Origin: Nectonema munidae
Lineage: Eukaryota; Nematomorpha; Nectonematoida; Nectonematidae
Assembly: GCA_030549495.1 (NCBI GenBank)
Contig: JAUIRK010000123.1
Location: 157,443 to 221,442, forward strand
Reading direction: 5' to 3'
Length of the DNA stretch: 64,000 nt
The notes under the pieces were generated by a model, which saw only the letters and a program-made list of their open reading frames with translations, had not been told where the DNA came from and did not search any database. Positions 43,789 to 55,335 of the stretch are shown here, in pieces. Every line of letters starts with the position of its first letter. Within the stretch, counting starts at the first letter, position 1. The position numbers and the translations under genes were made by a program.

Positions 43789-44204
43789 GGTCAGACTAAA
43801 CACCCCAAATAATTCTAAAGCACTACAAAAAAAGAGAGTTAGATAAAAAAAAACCCGAAACACCCAGAAATAACAGGAAGCACCCCAAAACACTTCAAAA
43901 TACGCTAAAATATCTCAAAACATCGCAAAAAACGCTAAATAATTCTAAGGCACTACAAAAAAATCTTAAAAATTCCTCAAAACACCCCAAGAATCCTAAA
44001 ACATCACAAAATACCGCAAAAATCCCTAATCACCTCAAAAAATTGAAAAAAACGGCAAATATTTCTAAAGCACTACAAAAAAGATCCTAAAAACTCCTTA
44101 AAACTTTTGAATTTTTTTGGGGTTTTTAGTCTAACCATCTTTTTTTATAATTCTTTAAAATTATTTACCGTATTTTGGGATGTTTTGGGGTGTTTAGTCT
44201 GACC
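43789..44204. mobile_element. MITE with GGTCAGACTAAACACCCC inverted ends
   Basis: The left end GGTCAGACTAAACACCCCAA (43789) is matched by the inverted right end TTGGGGTGTTTAGTCTGACC (44185-44204). Between them are many degenerate repeats of about 11 bases related to CACCCCAAAAC, with TTCTAAAGCACTACAAAAAA three times. A second, inner right-end-like sequence (GGGGTTTTTAGTCTAACC near 44119-44136) suggests an internal duplication or nested copy. It has no coding capacity and no clear flanking duplication. Confidence 0.75.
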
Positions 44205-44488
44205 GCTATTAGCGTATATATTGTTTTAAAGTGCACTAATTACAGCCCTGCGTTTAGAATTTTTTTTCAGCGGTCATAAGTTTTATTACTAATTCATATG
44301 TACTTTGATGTGTATATTTTAAAAATAATATTTATTTCTAACAATCACCTCTAGATTTTGAAAAAAAGATGTTTTTTATATACTTGAAATAACAATGCTG
44401 ACTCTCTGTAAAGTTGCAAAAAACAAAAGGAAAAATAAAGTAGTCTTACAAAAAATTATTCAAATTAATTTAAAATTTTATTATATAT
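44205..44488. other. short AT-rich gap
   Basis: Nothing was recognised between the MITE and the end of the minus-strand pseudogene. Confidence 0.3.
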
Positions 44489-46190
44489 TTATTTTAAATA
44501 AGAAAATAATTTATTTTGGTAAAAAAGATGGATTTTTATAGACTTTCTTTTATAATATTCTGATGGAAGGTCTCTTTTCAAACACCAACAATAATCAGCT
44601 AGCATATTGATGTCCCATCTACCTTGATATCTCTTTTCCATACACTTCAAATCTTGATGAAATCTTTCCCCTTGCTCTTCGCTATAATCTCCACAATTAT
44701 CTGGGAAATAGTCCAAGTGCGATCGCAAAAAATATAGTTTTATTGACATCCTGACTCCCAAAATTTGAAAGTTTCTAATTAGCGTTTCTACTATATTTTC
44801 ATAATCAATACTTTTATGATTCCCTAAAAAATTAAGTGTAAGAGATTTGAAAGCTTTCCATGCATTTTTTTCATTTTCTGTCATGATTAATTAAAAGTCA
44901 TCATCTTTCATTAACATCCTTATTTGACAACCATCAAAAACTCCAGCATTGATTTTAGCATCGCTAACTTTTGGAAACTTTTTTGCTAAATAAAAAAAAA
45001 CCTGGCTTTCTTTATTCAATGCTCTCACAAAGCTTCTCATCAATCCCAATTTAATGTGCAGCGGAGGAAAAAGAACTTTTTGAGGATCAACTAAATTTGG
45101 ATTTATAACATTGAAAGTTCCAATCGTGAAGTTTTCTCTTTTTGGCCATTCTTTTTTATTAAAATGTAGTGCATTAGCTCTGCTGTCCCATAAACACAAG
45201 ATGCATGGATATTTAATATACCCATTTTTCATTCCTAAAATTATTGACAAAACTTTTAAGTCGCCACAAATTTTCCAATTATGATTATTGTAATTTATGG
45301 CTTCAAACAAGACTTTCATTGTTTCATAGCTCTCTTTTAATTGAACAGAATGTGCTACAGGATCTGAAGCAAGCTTCTTTTTTTATGTGCAGCAATACAG
45401 CCTTCAAACTTTTAGTAGATGCATCAATAAAAAGTCTCCATTCTTCTGATATATACACTGAGCCTAAAGATTCTATTAAACCCCTTACATTTACGCAATG
45501 GACTAGGGCATTGTTACGACTGACAGTAAAAAATTTTCTAAATTATTCTTTTCTGTTTCTGTACCAATAATACGTTGTATTTGAAGCCAATAAATGATTT
45601 TCTGAAAGTCTTGAACCTAAAAGCTGAGAAGACTCTTTTAATAAACCCAAGTCTCTCACTAAATCATTGAGCTGATGTTGTTTTAAGGGAGTAGGAGCAC
45701 TTCGTTTGGATGTAGAAGGCTCAAACAAATTGAAGTTTCTTTTTTCTTCTTCTTCTTCTTCTGAACCAGTGTCACTAAAGGTGTCACTTTCGGGAACTCT
45801 TGGAAAGGTAAATCTGCACCCTGTGGAATGGGACTTCTTGCAGAAGGAAGATCAGGATAAACAATGCAGTGCTTGTTTTTTCTATTTATTCCATTTAAAT
45901 TGGTGAGGCAGAAATAACAGTCAGATGTATGATCCTTACCTTCACGCCATTGCATTGGGATACCAAAAGGAAGAGATCTCTTTTTACCTTTTCTCCAGTA
46001 TCTCAAATTCTCAACACAAGACTTGCAACAATAATGAGGGACAAAACTTTTATCTTGATCGCCCAATTTCATGCCAAATAGACATAGTAAGTAGATTTAA
46101 TAAATTTGTTAATTCGTAAACTTTGTCCAGTCAGCATCACTTGTCCACAAATGTAACAAAACTTAGAATCGTTTTTACACTTTCTATTCA
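44489..46190 (-). pseudogene. broken member of the multi-copy arthropod 'CYFCLT' family
   Basis: Several minus-strand frames in order match one invertebrate protein family that is multi-copy and of unknown function. The start has cysteine pairs (FCYICGQ, YCCKSCVENLRYW), then SLPFGIPMQWREGKDHTSDC, YFCLTN and YPDLPSARSPIP. The middle has WKICGDLKVLSIILGMKNG, IKYPCILCLWDSRANA and VLFPPLHIKLGLMRSF. The end has DYSEEQGERFHQDLKCMEKR and YQGRWDINMLADYCW. All the recognisable blocks are present in the right order, split among at least four frames. The family behaves like a transposon-derived gene (intronless, many damaged copies), but I cannot assign a transposase class. Several cysteine pairs suggest zinc binding. 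Confidence 0.75.
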
Positions 46191-46974
46191 TTTCAATTTC
46201 TAAAAATATTAAAACAAGAAATTTATACATTGAAAAAATAAAAACAAATGAAAAACATTTTGATCAAAATTTTGATATTAAAAAAATATTTCAACCTGCG
46301 TATGAAAAAAAATACGAGGTGATGGACAAAAATTATAATTAAATTTAAGTTTATCATAAAAAAATATGGTAAAAACAGCGATCAAAGTTTTGACCGCAAA
46401 AATAGCGCAGACCTGTATATATACTTTTACAAAGGGGAAACAAAAAAACAAAGGCCAAGATTGCAACCGAATTTTGCGATGAAAATAAGAAAAAACAAGA
46501 AGGTATTATTTAAAAAAGAGGAAATAATAACTCAGCGAACCTCTTTATACTTGGGAAGAAGAATGCAAAGATGTCGAAATGTGCTTACATCATAAAGAGA
46601 GATACGTAGAGCATACGGGCTCAAAATTTTGTTAAAATTAACTCCAGGCCCTAAAAATTTTATCTAAGGTAAAATCAAGCAACATATAAAATTAGAACAA
46701 TCACAATAGTTTGTTTTATCGAAATCAAGAACAATTGTTGATATAGACCTATTCTGATAGAATTTGTGGTATCAAGTCTACTCCTTTGTTTTGTTTTTAA
46801 AGCACACATATGTGAAAACCCTGATTCACGGAGAAACGATGTCGGAAATAAGAGTAACTTTTTATTGAATTTTTACATTTGCCCAGAATTTTACCACATC
46901 CTCTTGAAATATATCTTTTATATGCCCATCATTAGAAATGTCAAACAGTTGATCTTCTTGAAGGCTCGTTAGGT
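46191..46974. other. AT-rich stretch with nothing recognised
   Basis: No supportable feature was seen. Confidence 0.35.
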
Positions 46975-47435
46975 TGCCACTTGTTTAATTGATAAATGAA
47001 TTTCTAATCCATTCATTTCCTCTTCTCGGATCAGAAGCCCTATAATCAGATACCGAGGTTTTCTCAATCAGTTGCCTTAGAATGAAGCATCATTAGTTCC
47101 TTTGCCTTTTATGAACCCAAATTGTATTTTGCTACGTTATGATTCAACTTTTCTTCAAGGAATCGGGGATAGATCTGCGTCTAAAATTCTTCAGATTGTA
47201 CTTCTTAGAATATTAAAAAATTTTATCCTTAAACAGTTTAAGCATTTCTAAAGGACATTTACTCTACCCAGCAGATTTTTTTATTTTCATTTCATCAAAA
47301 GCTTGGCTTACTTCTTGAAAAGTTCATTCTTTACACGGCCCTTGAACCTCACCTACTACTTCTAAATTTTCTATACTGCTTTCTTTATTTAAAATATTTT
47401 TAGGGTCATTTTTCCAAGTTGATAGTTAATCTTTT
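46975..47435 (-). mobile_element. RTE-type LINE reverse transcriptase fragment, decayed
   Basis: Minus-strand frames contain TFQEVSQAFDEMKIKKSAG and CPLEMLKLFKDKI, then LEEKLNHNVAKYNLG and KGKGTNDASF. These match the finger region of RTE-like and related LINEs (EVxxAIxxMKxxKAxGPS, EQFGFxxGKGTxDAIF). The rest of the element is missing. It ends just before the Tigger-like copy at 47442. Confidence 0.6.
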
Positions 47436-47441
47436 AAATTA

Positions 47442-47925
47442 GAGATAGTCCTCAACTTACGACGTGTTCGACTGTCGACTACTCGACTTTAACCCATTTA
47501 CGACCAATGTTCCTATTTTGGAACATAAGTAATTTCATCTTCGTCTGCTTTTTTTAATGTCTTTGAATATAAATCGTCTGCGTTTTTTTAGATATCGTCT
47601 GCTTTGCTTGGTCTTAAATGGATTAAAACCACATGACTAATACAATATATACAGCATCCTTTCTTCTGGTTATCTTGCATTTTAGAATTACCTTCAAAAT
47701 ACTCCAATATGTCTACCAAGTGAAAATTGTCTACTTCTCAGTCTACTAAGAAGGAAATGAAGGACATTGACCTGAAGACAAAATTAATGTTGATTAAAAG
47801 ATTAGTGAAGCTGTTAAAAGTGCTGCACCCATGAGATCCACAGTGATTACAAATCAACCAAACCCATCCATAAAATGGAGAAAATATTGCATATTTGGAT
47901 GGAAGATAAATTTTTTTAGCCATTA
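47442..47925 (+). mobile_element. Tigger/pogo-like transposon copy 1, shortened and carrying a MITE
   Basis: It is colinear with the start of the copy at 48440: AGTCCTCAACTTAC, then ATACAATATATACAG, TCTACTAAGAAGGAAA and AAATTAATGTTGATTAAA. A deletion removes most of the helix-turn-helix part. A 130-bp piggyBac-type MITE (47493-47622) lies between the terminal repeat and the coding start. Confidence 0.7.
47493..47622 (+). mobile_element. piggyBac-type MITE, copy 3, TTAA on both sides
   Basis: TTAA (47489-47492) precedes CCCATTTACGACCAATG, and TTAA (47623-47626) follows the inverted end TTGGTCTTAAATGGA. The interior is the reverse complement of the family as seen at 5491 (AAATCGTCTGCGTTTTTTTA, GATATCGTCTGCTTTGC). 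It is inserted in a Tigger-like element; the other Tigger copy shows the site without it. Confidence 0.85.
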
Positions 47926-48439
47926 AGGAAAATGCACATTTACAAATTAGGCATGAAAAGCAATAAAAGAAAAATAGTACTCAATTCAAAGACTACTTAT
48001 TTATTATTTTTAAATGTGATTTATTGGCAAAAATGGCAAATGACCCAATATGGGTGCAATATTTTGCGAAAAAACGATTCACTCAGTGCCCCCTTCTCGA
48101 TCCCCACGGAACTTCTTTGCGGCACACGTACTCCAGTTTGAAAACCACAATGTGGCCCTTCAGTTCGCTTGGTTCTATATAAAAAATTTGTACTGCTAAC
48201 CAATAATAACGACTTTATAAAAAAATTTGGGCGAAAAAAATGATTTTCAGGCATACATCACTAATTCAATTGATACTTGCAGACATTTTTAAACCATAAT
48301 GACTAAAACAAAGTACAGCAATGCAACACGCATAATCGATTTAGTATAAAAAATTGGTTTTAAATTTGAAGAATCTGTTCATTGTTTTCTACTCTATCGG
48401 TTGTGTTTATCTGAAGATCCAAGTGATCAAAAAATAGTA
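47926..48439. other. sequence between the two Tigger copies
   Basis: Nothing was recognised here; it may include the decayed remainder of copy 1. Confidence 0.35.
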
Positions 48440-50155
48440 CAGGAAGTCCTCAACTTATTACGTATTCGACTTTACGGCCACCTGTTGTGACTAATGCAAT
48501 ATATACAGTATCCTTTCTTCATGCCTGCTTATCTTGCATTTCAGAATTTTCTTGAAAATACTCCAATATCTCTACCAAGAGAAAATTGTCTATTCCTCAG
48601 TCTACTAAGAAGGAAAGGAAGACCATTGACCTGAACACAAAATTAATGTTGATTAAACAGTACGAAGGAGGAACGAAAGTTAGCATGATCGCGAGTGATA
48701 TGCAGTTGCCACACACTACTCTGTCAACAATTTTGAAAGACAAAGCAAGGATTCGTGAAGCTGTTAAATAAAAGTGCTGTTCTCATGAGATCCACAGTGA
48801 TTGCAAAGCAACGAACTGGACCCATCCAGGAAACCGGGAAAATGTGCACATTTGGATGGAAGATTTTGTTGTTGTTAGCCCCTAGATCAGGGGTTCTTAA
48901 CCTTTAGGATCTGTTTACCCCTAAATATTATGAAAAATTTTTTACATAAAATTCCGTTTGATTCAGCCGTTTAAAGTTAAAAACAAGAAAATTTACATGT
49001 TATATTTTATAATACAAACACTTGTTAAAAGAAAGTTTAATTGAAAATTTTTATTTAAATTAATATAATCTAACAAATTCAGTATAATTTAATTCGAAGG
49101 CTGGTATTGTTTGTCAGACAAAAGTTTTTCAAAACATGCTCATGTAATGCTCGACAGACAGCATCTCGTGTCTGAATGAATTGCAAGCTGTTGAAGGTGA
49201 CTGTATCAAAAAAATCATAGCACGTTTGAAAAAAATAGGATAAACGGTTTTTAATTTGGCCCAGAATGATGGAAGTGCTTGCTAAGAAGCTCACTGAAAA
49301 AGGTCGGGTGATCCAAATGTCATTAGAACGGCTATTTAACTTCGGAAAATAGTTTTCAATTGCTTGATTGCAAGCAACATGTGTGAGATTTAAAATGATG
49401 TTTGATTTTTCGGGCAAAATTATTAATTGATTGCATCATACAATCAGGATTAATGAATACATCAAATAGAAATAGTTTTGCAACTGATGGAAAGACGTTC
49501 ATGAGGATACACTTTTTGATACCAAAAGTTTTTCATGACCCCTGCAAAAACTTCAAAGACCCCCAAAGGGGTCACGACCCCTAGGTTAAGAACCACTGCC
49601 CTAGATTATACTATCTCTATATGAGTATAATCTACCAATTCAAAACCAAGCTTTGTTTGAACTGAGAAAGTATTCTCATAAAAGCAAGTACTCTCAAGGA
49701 AAAGTGTAGAATTTTGTTACACTTTGCACCAGTATAATTTCAGCCAACCCGCAAAAATCCACCATAAGGTACTGCTGGCTTTTTGCAGGCTTTTTGGATG
49801 GAAGATCAAATTCAAAACGGGCACCGTTAAGCCTAATTGTGGTGCGGACGAAGGCTAGACTTTGAACGAACGCGCCGGAGAAGACTACAGTCAAGAATTG
49901 TCGTGGCTGGTTTCAAAGGTTCCAAAAGACGTTTCAACTTCACAATGTACAATGACTGCAGAGGCAGCAAATGCAGATGAAGAAGATGCTCATAAGTTTA
50001 TCGCCAGTCTAGATAAAATAATTATGGATGAGAGGTATCTAGCAAAACAGATTATATTATTAATGTGGATGAAACTCGAACGAATGTCCGCACGCACGTA
50101 CACCCATAAAGAAGCTAAAAGTTTGCTGGGATTCAAAGCCTTCGTATTTTTATAA
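48440..50155 (+). mobile_element. Tigger/pogo-like transposon copy 2, interrupted by a hAT element
   Basis: A TA dinucleotide is followed by CAGGAAGTCCTCAACTTATT. The transposase N-terminus (48586-48771) has a CENP-B/Psq helix-turn-helix: KTIDLNTKLMLIKQYEGGTK then VSMIASDMQLPHTTLSTIL. After the inserted hAT element, sequence near 49785-49860 reads WMEDQI.. and the frame at 49862-50155 ends MSARTYTHKEAKSLLGFKAF, matching the pogo/Tigger 'MPSRTxxxKEEKSxPGFKA' block after the first catalytic aspartate. The VDET aspartate itself is not clearly kept. The 3' part of the element was not found. Confidence 0.75.
48888..49598 (-). mobile_element. hAT element nested in Tigger, with exact 8-bp target duplication
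   Basis: The 711-bp element is flanked by CCCTAGAT on both sides (48880-48887 and 49599-49606). Its ends CAGGGGTTCTTAACCT and, inverted, CAGTGGTTCTTAACCT are standard hAT termini. A minus-strand frame (49079-49417) has HVACNQAIENYFPKLNSRSN, resembling the 'HFPxL..W..NPF' stretch of ZBED-type hAT transposases. It is therefore an internally deleted derivative. Confidence 0.9.
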
Positions 50156-50169
50156 ATGATTTTTGACAA

Positions 50170-50390
50170 GTTTAATTGAGTTTCAAAAAAAAAATAAATA
50201 TCACCACTGAATTCAGAATACTTAAAAATGGGTATATATATGTAAAAAACTTTATATAATTATTTTTCATAAAAAGTTCCTTTTTGAGATGAGCTAACAA
50301 ATATGAATCAATTTTTTGACAGATTTGATTGACTGTTTAAAAAAAAAGTGGACAACACCAATGAATTCAGCATATTTGAAATATATATAA
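50170..50390 (-). repeat. two satellite-related units in reverse orientation
   Basis: TTTTGACAAGTTTAATTGAG then CACCACTGAATTCAGAATAC is repeated about 165 bases later as TTTTTTGACAGATTTGATTG then CACCAATGAATTCAGCATA. On the minus strand these carry the GTCAATCAAAT core of the 16.2-kb array. Confidence 0.5.
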
Positions 50391-51133
50391 CATAGAAAAT
50401 ATTTATAAAAGCTCATTAATATATCACTTAAAATATAAAGATTTTATATTAAATCTATTAAAAAAATATATTATATTATATTATAAAGAAATGTGTGAAG
50501 CATAACCTTGAACTATAACAATATCTGATAGAGTAAAAATATATAAAGATTTATTGAATCATACACACAAAGATCAATTTATTATACATTAAAATAGAAA
50601 GAGAAGGCAAAAAACGCTTCAAAATTACTAAAAGAATGTTAGTATGGAAGTTTGGCAAAAAATTCAATAGTAACAGCTTGGATCTAGATAGCAATATTTG
50701 ATAAGATAATAATAATAGGAAATCATCTATTCAGGAGTAACTCTAAGCCATTATGAGCAAGCCAATTGACAAAAGAAAATACTTCATAAAAAATTTAAAA
50801 ACACTTATAAATTAAACAAGTTGCGAAATAAATTTGTATTTAACGAGAAAAACAATCTTTTTACATTTGAATATATCACTCATTTAAATTATTCTATTTG
50901 AATATACTTTACACCCTATCTCATTCTATTAAAACTTGCTTGCTTTCTTATTTAAATGTTGTCACTATGTTACAAATTGTCCATACACTTATTCATATTT
51001 CCTTATATATAAACAAGCGCTTTTTCTTGTTACATCACTTTTTGGTATCCATTTTGTTGAATAAAAACTCCAGTCTTTCAGTCATCTTCCTTATTCGCCA
51101 GAATTTTATTCAGCAAAAAAAACTATAGACAAA
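50391..51133. other. AT-rich stretch upstream of the gypsy fossil
   Basis: The last 250 bases may hold the 5' terminal repeat of the element at 51134, but no matching copy could be found at its other end. Confidence 0.35.
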
Positions 51134-54100
51134 ATGGTCAAACCAAAAGAGTTTACCGTTTCAACCGATGATGAACAAAGCGGAAAGCTGTGGAAGCATT
51201 GCTTCAGGGCATTTACCTACTATCTCGATTGCTTAAAAGAACTCAACCCGAAAAAGCTGGAACTATTGTTTTTACATCTGGGTGCTGATGTTGCAGAGAC
51301 CATTCAAAACGCCACGAGTTATGAATGAGCTATTGCACAGTTAGAGAGCACATATGTCAAGTCACCAAACGAAGTGCACGCAAGACATCTCCTCCCAACA
51401 CGCGTTCAAGAACCTGGTGAAACTATCGATTCTTTTTTTCAGTCCTTAAAAGTTTCGTCCATAAACGGTAACTTCAAAGCTGTTACCACCGAAGCGCGTA
51501 AAAATCTTTTTATAAGAGAAGCCCTTATTTCCGGTCTAAGAAATACTGCGATTCGAACAAGACTTTTGGAAAATCTAAAACTGAATCTTGAAATGGCCAT
51601 CAACCAAACTAGAGCCATGCATGGAACAAGAAATCAATAGGAATGAAAGCTATGCGTCAAATTCATTGGCACTTGCAGCAACCTCAAAAGATGATCCTAC
51701 AAATAATTCCGTAGTAGACAATCAGAGCGACAATCAGATTTGTGCTTCCTTTCAAAAGTCATCAAAAAATGAAAAATGCTATTTTTGTGGAGGCAAGAGG
51801 CATCAGCAAAAACTCAAACGTGTTTCAACTGTAGAAAAATTGGGCATTTTGGCAAATTTTGACAATCGTATCTGAAGAATGTTTCAAATACCAATACAGG
51901 TTCTACTCAATCCAACTGGAAGAGTGTTGTCTATCTGAACGGTGCAAAATGCCACGCACTCTTGGATACTGGGAGAACTCCCAATTTTATCGATAAGAGA
52001 ACTACAATGGCTCTAAAGCTGAAACTTTACCCTTGCAGAGAGCAAGTTAGCATGGCTTGATGTCAGTTCAGAGTTCATATTCTTGGTAAGGTTCAAGCTT
52101 CGTTGCAAATACACAAAAGGCAATACGAAAATTAAGAATTTTTTGTTTTACCCGATTTATGGAAACAAGTAATTCTGGGAATGAGTTTTTTGAAAAAACA
52201 CAAAGAAATCAGAATTAGTTTCGGAGGAAAGGAAGCTTCTCTGGATTTTCGGTTCCATTGTGGAGTTTCGAAATCTCGAAACAATTGTGCAATCAACAAG
52301 GACTTTTCTGATACCCAACTTTTCAAGTATCTTTCACCTAAGTGTCGACCAATAGCTACAAAAACAACAAAGTCCAACCATAAAGATGGCGAATTTATAA
52401 AATCCGAAATTTCACGCTTACCGAAGGCTGGAGTCATCCAAGAATCTAACTCTTTATGGCGAGCCCAAATAGTACTCGTACCTAAATCTAATGGAAATAA
52501 AAGAATGGTAATCGATTTTTCTCGCACTATAAACAAATATACCTTACCTGATGCCTATCCTTTACCTGAGATCAACGAATTGGTGGCCATCAAGATTCAA
52601 ATATTTCAGTTTGAAAGATTTTTCTGAAACTTATTATCAAGTAGAATTGGGAAAAGATGAAATCTTGAGTTGCCTGCGGCAAACTCTACCAATTCACGAA
52701 AATTCCCATGGGAGTAACAAACGGTGCATCTGCCTTTCAGCGCTTCATTAACATTTTCATTTCATCCAATAAACTTGTTAATACTTTTTCTTATTTAGAC
52801 GATGTGATTATTTATGGCAGATCTTTGGAGGAACATAACCACAATCTAAAGTTATTCCTTGAAGCAATTAAAGCAAGATCCCTCAAGATCAACTGGGAAA
52901 AAAGCAAATTCTCCTTAACGCGCATAAAATTCCTTGGATACGAGATTAGCAACGGGCAAATGAAACCAGACCAAGATCGAGTGAAACCTTTGATGGAGAT
53001 GTCCATACCTAAAAATAATGCTGAACTAAAGAGGATGATGGGATTTTTCTCATACTATGAAAAGAGGATTCCTAATTACTCAACTAAAATACAACTCCTT
53101 ACTAAAGTTTCATCTTTCCCCTTGGACACAGAGCAAAGAGAAGTAATACAGTCCTTGAAGGAAGAGATCAAAACTTCAACCCTATCTACAGTTGAACATG
53201 GCAAGCCTTTGTCGTGAAGATAGAAAACAATTGCTGCTTGCTCTCTACAAGAAGGAAGACCGGTTGCTTTTTTCTCAAAAACGCTCAACTCAGCCGAGAT
53301 AAATGCTCATATTGTGGAGAAGGAAGCTTATGCCATTATCGAGGCCATCCGGCATTGGAAACACTTCCTAGTTGGACAGCATTTCACAGTAGTGATGGAG
53401 CAGAAAGCTGTTTCTTACATATTCGATAGACAAGGAAAAAGCAAAATCAAAAGCGATAAATGCTTGGTTGGCGCCTGTAGTTAGTTTCTTTCTTTTTTGA
53501 CATCAAGTATCGTCCAGGAATTCAAAACATATCAGCTGATGCATTATCAAGATCCTGCTCTATCACAAAATATGAACTGGATTTGCGAGAATTGCACAAC
53601 CGATTGATTCATCCCGGAGTCAGAAGAATGTATCACTTTGTAAGGGAAAACAATTCGCCCTTTTCAATGGAGGAAATCAAGGTCCTAACAAATAACTGTC
53701 AAGTTTGCTGCAAGTGTAAGCTAAGATTTTACAGCTCTGGTAAGCATCACATTATTAAGTCCACTAAACCGTTTGACAGACTGTCAATTGACTTCAAAGG
53801 TCCCTTGCCATCATAAGGGAAAAACAATTATATTCTTACCATCATAGATTACCATTCAAGATTTTTTTCGCCTACGCTTGCAAAGACCTGTCATCAGGTA
53901 CTGTTATTAGTTGTTTACAGGATTTGTTCACAAAGTTTGGGCATCCAAAATATAATATTTATTCTGATAGAGGTAAGTCGTTTCTTTCGAACGAACTTAA
54001 ATCATTTCAGGCAGAGGAATAGATTCAATTTTTACAACCGCGTATAATCCTCAAGGAAACTCACAGTGTGAACGTTACCGGCATATTATTGCGAACTATA

Positions 54101-54160
54101 ACTCTAGCAACTGAAACTCTGGGCTTACCCATCGAAAAGTGAGAAGAAGTTCTCCCTGAC
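51134..54160 (+). mobile_element. Ty3/gypsy LTR retrotransposon fossil
   Basis: This is a decayed retroelement in sense orientation with its parts in normal Ty3/gypsy order. A gag region lies at about 51134-51880, with a zinc-knuckle-like part at its end. A protease region is near 51930-52010 (LLDTG motif). Reverse transcriptase lies at about 52350-53000 (LPDAYPLPEINE, YLDDVIIYG), RNase H at about 53080-53560, and the integrase zinc-binding and core region at about 53570-54160. It has on the order of ten breaks and is not functional. No LTR pair or target duplication was recognised, so it is probably old and has lost its ends. The clade could be Mag-like but was not settled. Confidence 0.85.
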
Positions 54161-54691
54161 TGTCTTTTCCGCCCCCTTAAAAATATGTTCAATTTATTCA
54201 AAAACTAATAACTTAACTAAATTATGTTTTTTACACTTTTTCTTAATGACTATTTGTAGTGATTTAAAAGAAGTTATATTTTTTTCTTATATGAAATATT
54301 GTCAGAATTTATGTCTTGTAAAAATGGCAGAATAGAATTAAAAAGTTTCTTCTTTTCTTATTAAGTTTTAAGCAATTTTTCCCTTGAGAAACCACATATT
54401 TTTAATAAAAATTGAACATATTGTAACTTTTATTTCAACTGTTTAAAAAAGTAAAAAAAATTATAATAGATCATTGAACTCAGAGGATATATTTGAAGAC
54501 ACTTTATTTATAAATCAGCAACTAACGCTGATTCACAACAACTATTTACCCGGCAACTTTGTTTATATAAAAACATAAAAAAAAAAGATTTAGTTATCAA
54601 AAACAAAAAGCCACGTATGTTTATTTACTGACTTTGTTCATAAAGCATTAGTAAATATGAAAATCAAAAAACGTAAGGTACATGCTTCCTT
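54161..54691. other. AT-rich stretch between the gypsy fossil and the CRE repeats
   Basis: Nothing was recognised; the left end of the piggyBac at 55336 may lie in it. Confidence 0.35.
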
Positions 54692-55083
54692 ACTTTTGTC
54701 AGTAATAGAAGGTTTTGATCCAGAGTACAAGAGCTTGAAAACTTAGCTTGATCAAATTTTTCACATCCTTCAATGCTTATGACGTCATAATAAAAACAGT
54801 ATACATTCATTACGCAATGATATGTATGTTTTGATTATAACTTTTGTCAGTGATAGAGGGCTTTCATTCAAAACTTGGCTTGATCAAATTTTTCACATCT
54901 TTCAATGCTTATGACGTCATAATAAAAACAGTATACATCCATTAATGTTTTGATTATTACTTTTCTCAGTGATAGAGGGCTTTGATTCAAAACTTGGCGT
55001 GATCAAATTTTTCACATCCTTCAATGCTTATGACGTCATAATAAAAACAGTATACATTCATTTCGCAATGATATGTATGTCTG
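54692..55083 (+). repeat. three tandem units of about 120-145 bp, each with a perfect CRE
   Basis: Each unit runs TACTTTTGTCAGTGATAGAG, GATCAAATTTTTCACATCCT, TCAATGCTTATGACGTCATA, then ATAAAAACAGTATACAT. The palindrome TGACGTCA occurs at 54780-54787, 54912-54919 and 55031-55038, which is the full cAMP-response-element/ATF site. Units 2 and 3 are nearly identical. The array lies about 250 bases upstream of a piggyBac transposase start and could be its promoter region or the transposon's subterminal repeats. Confidence 0.85.
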
Positions 55084-55335
55084 TCATTGCTAACTATATA
55101 CTATATACACTGAACTTATAAATTACATGCGATACTTTGCATGCTTCATAAGTCAGAATCATATTTTTTAATCATTTATACTCTACTTTCCATTTTTGAT
55201 TTTAGCATTTTATCGTTAGTATATTAATAGGACTTTTTTTGAACTTTTGCACTATTTTTTTCTTCACTTGTTGTTTGATATGTGAAAATTTACAATTTTT
55301 TTCCATTTTTTAGTCTAATTGTAAGTTTTTGTAGC

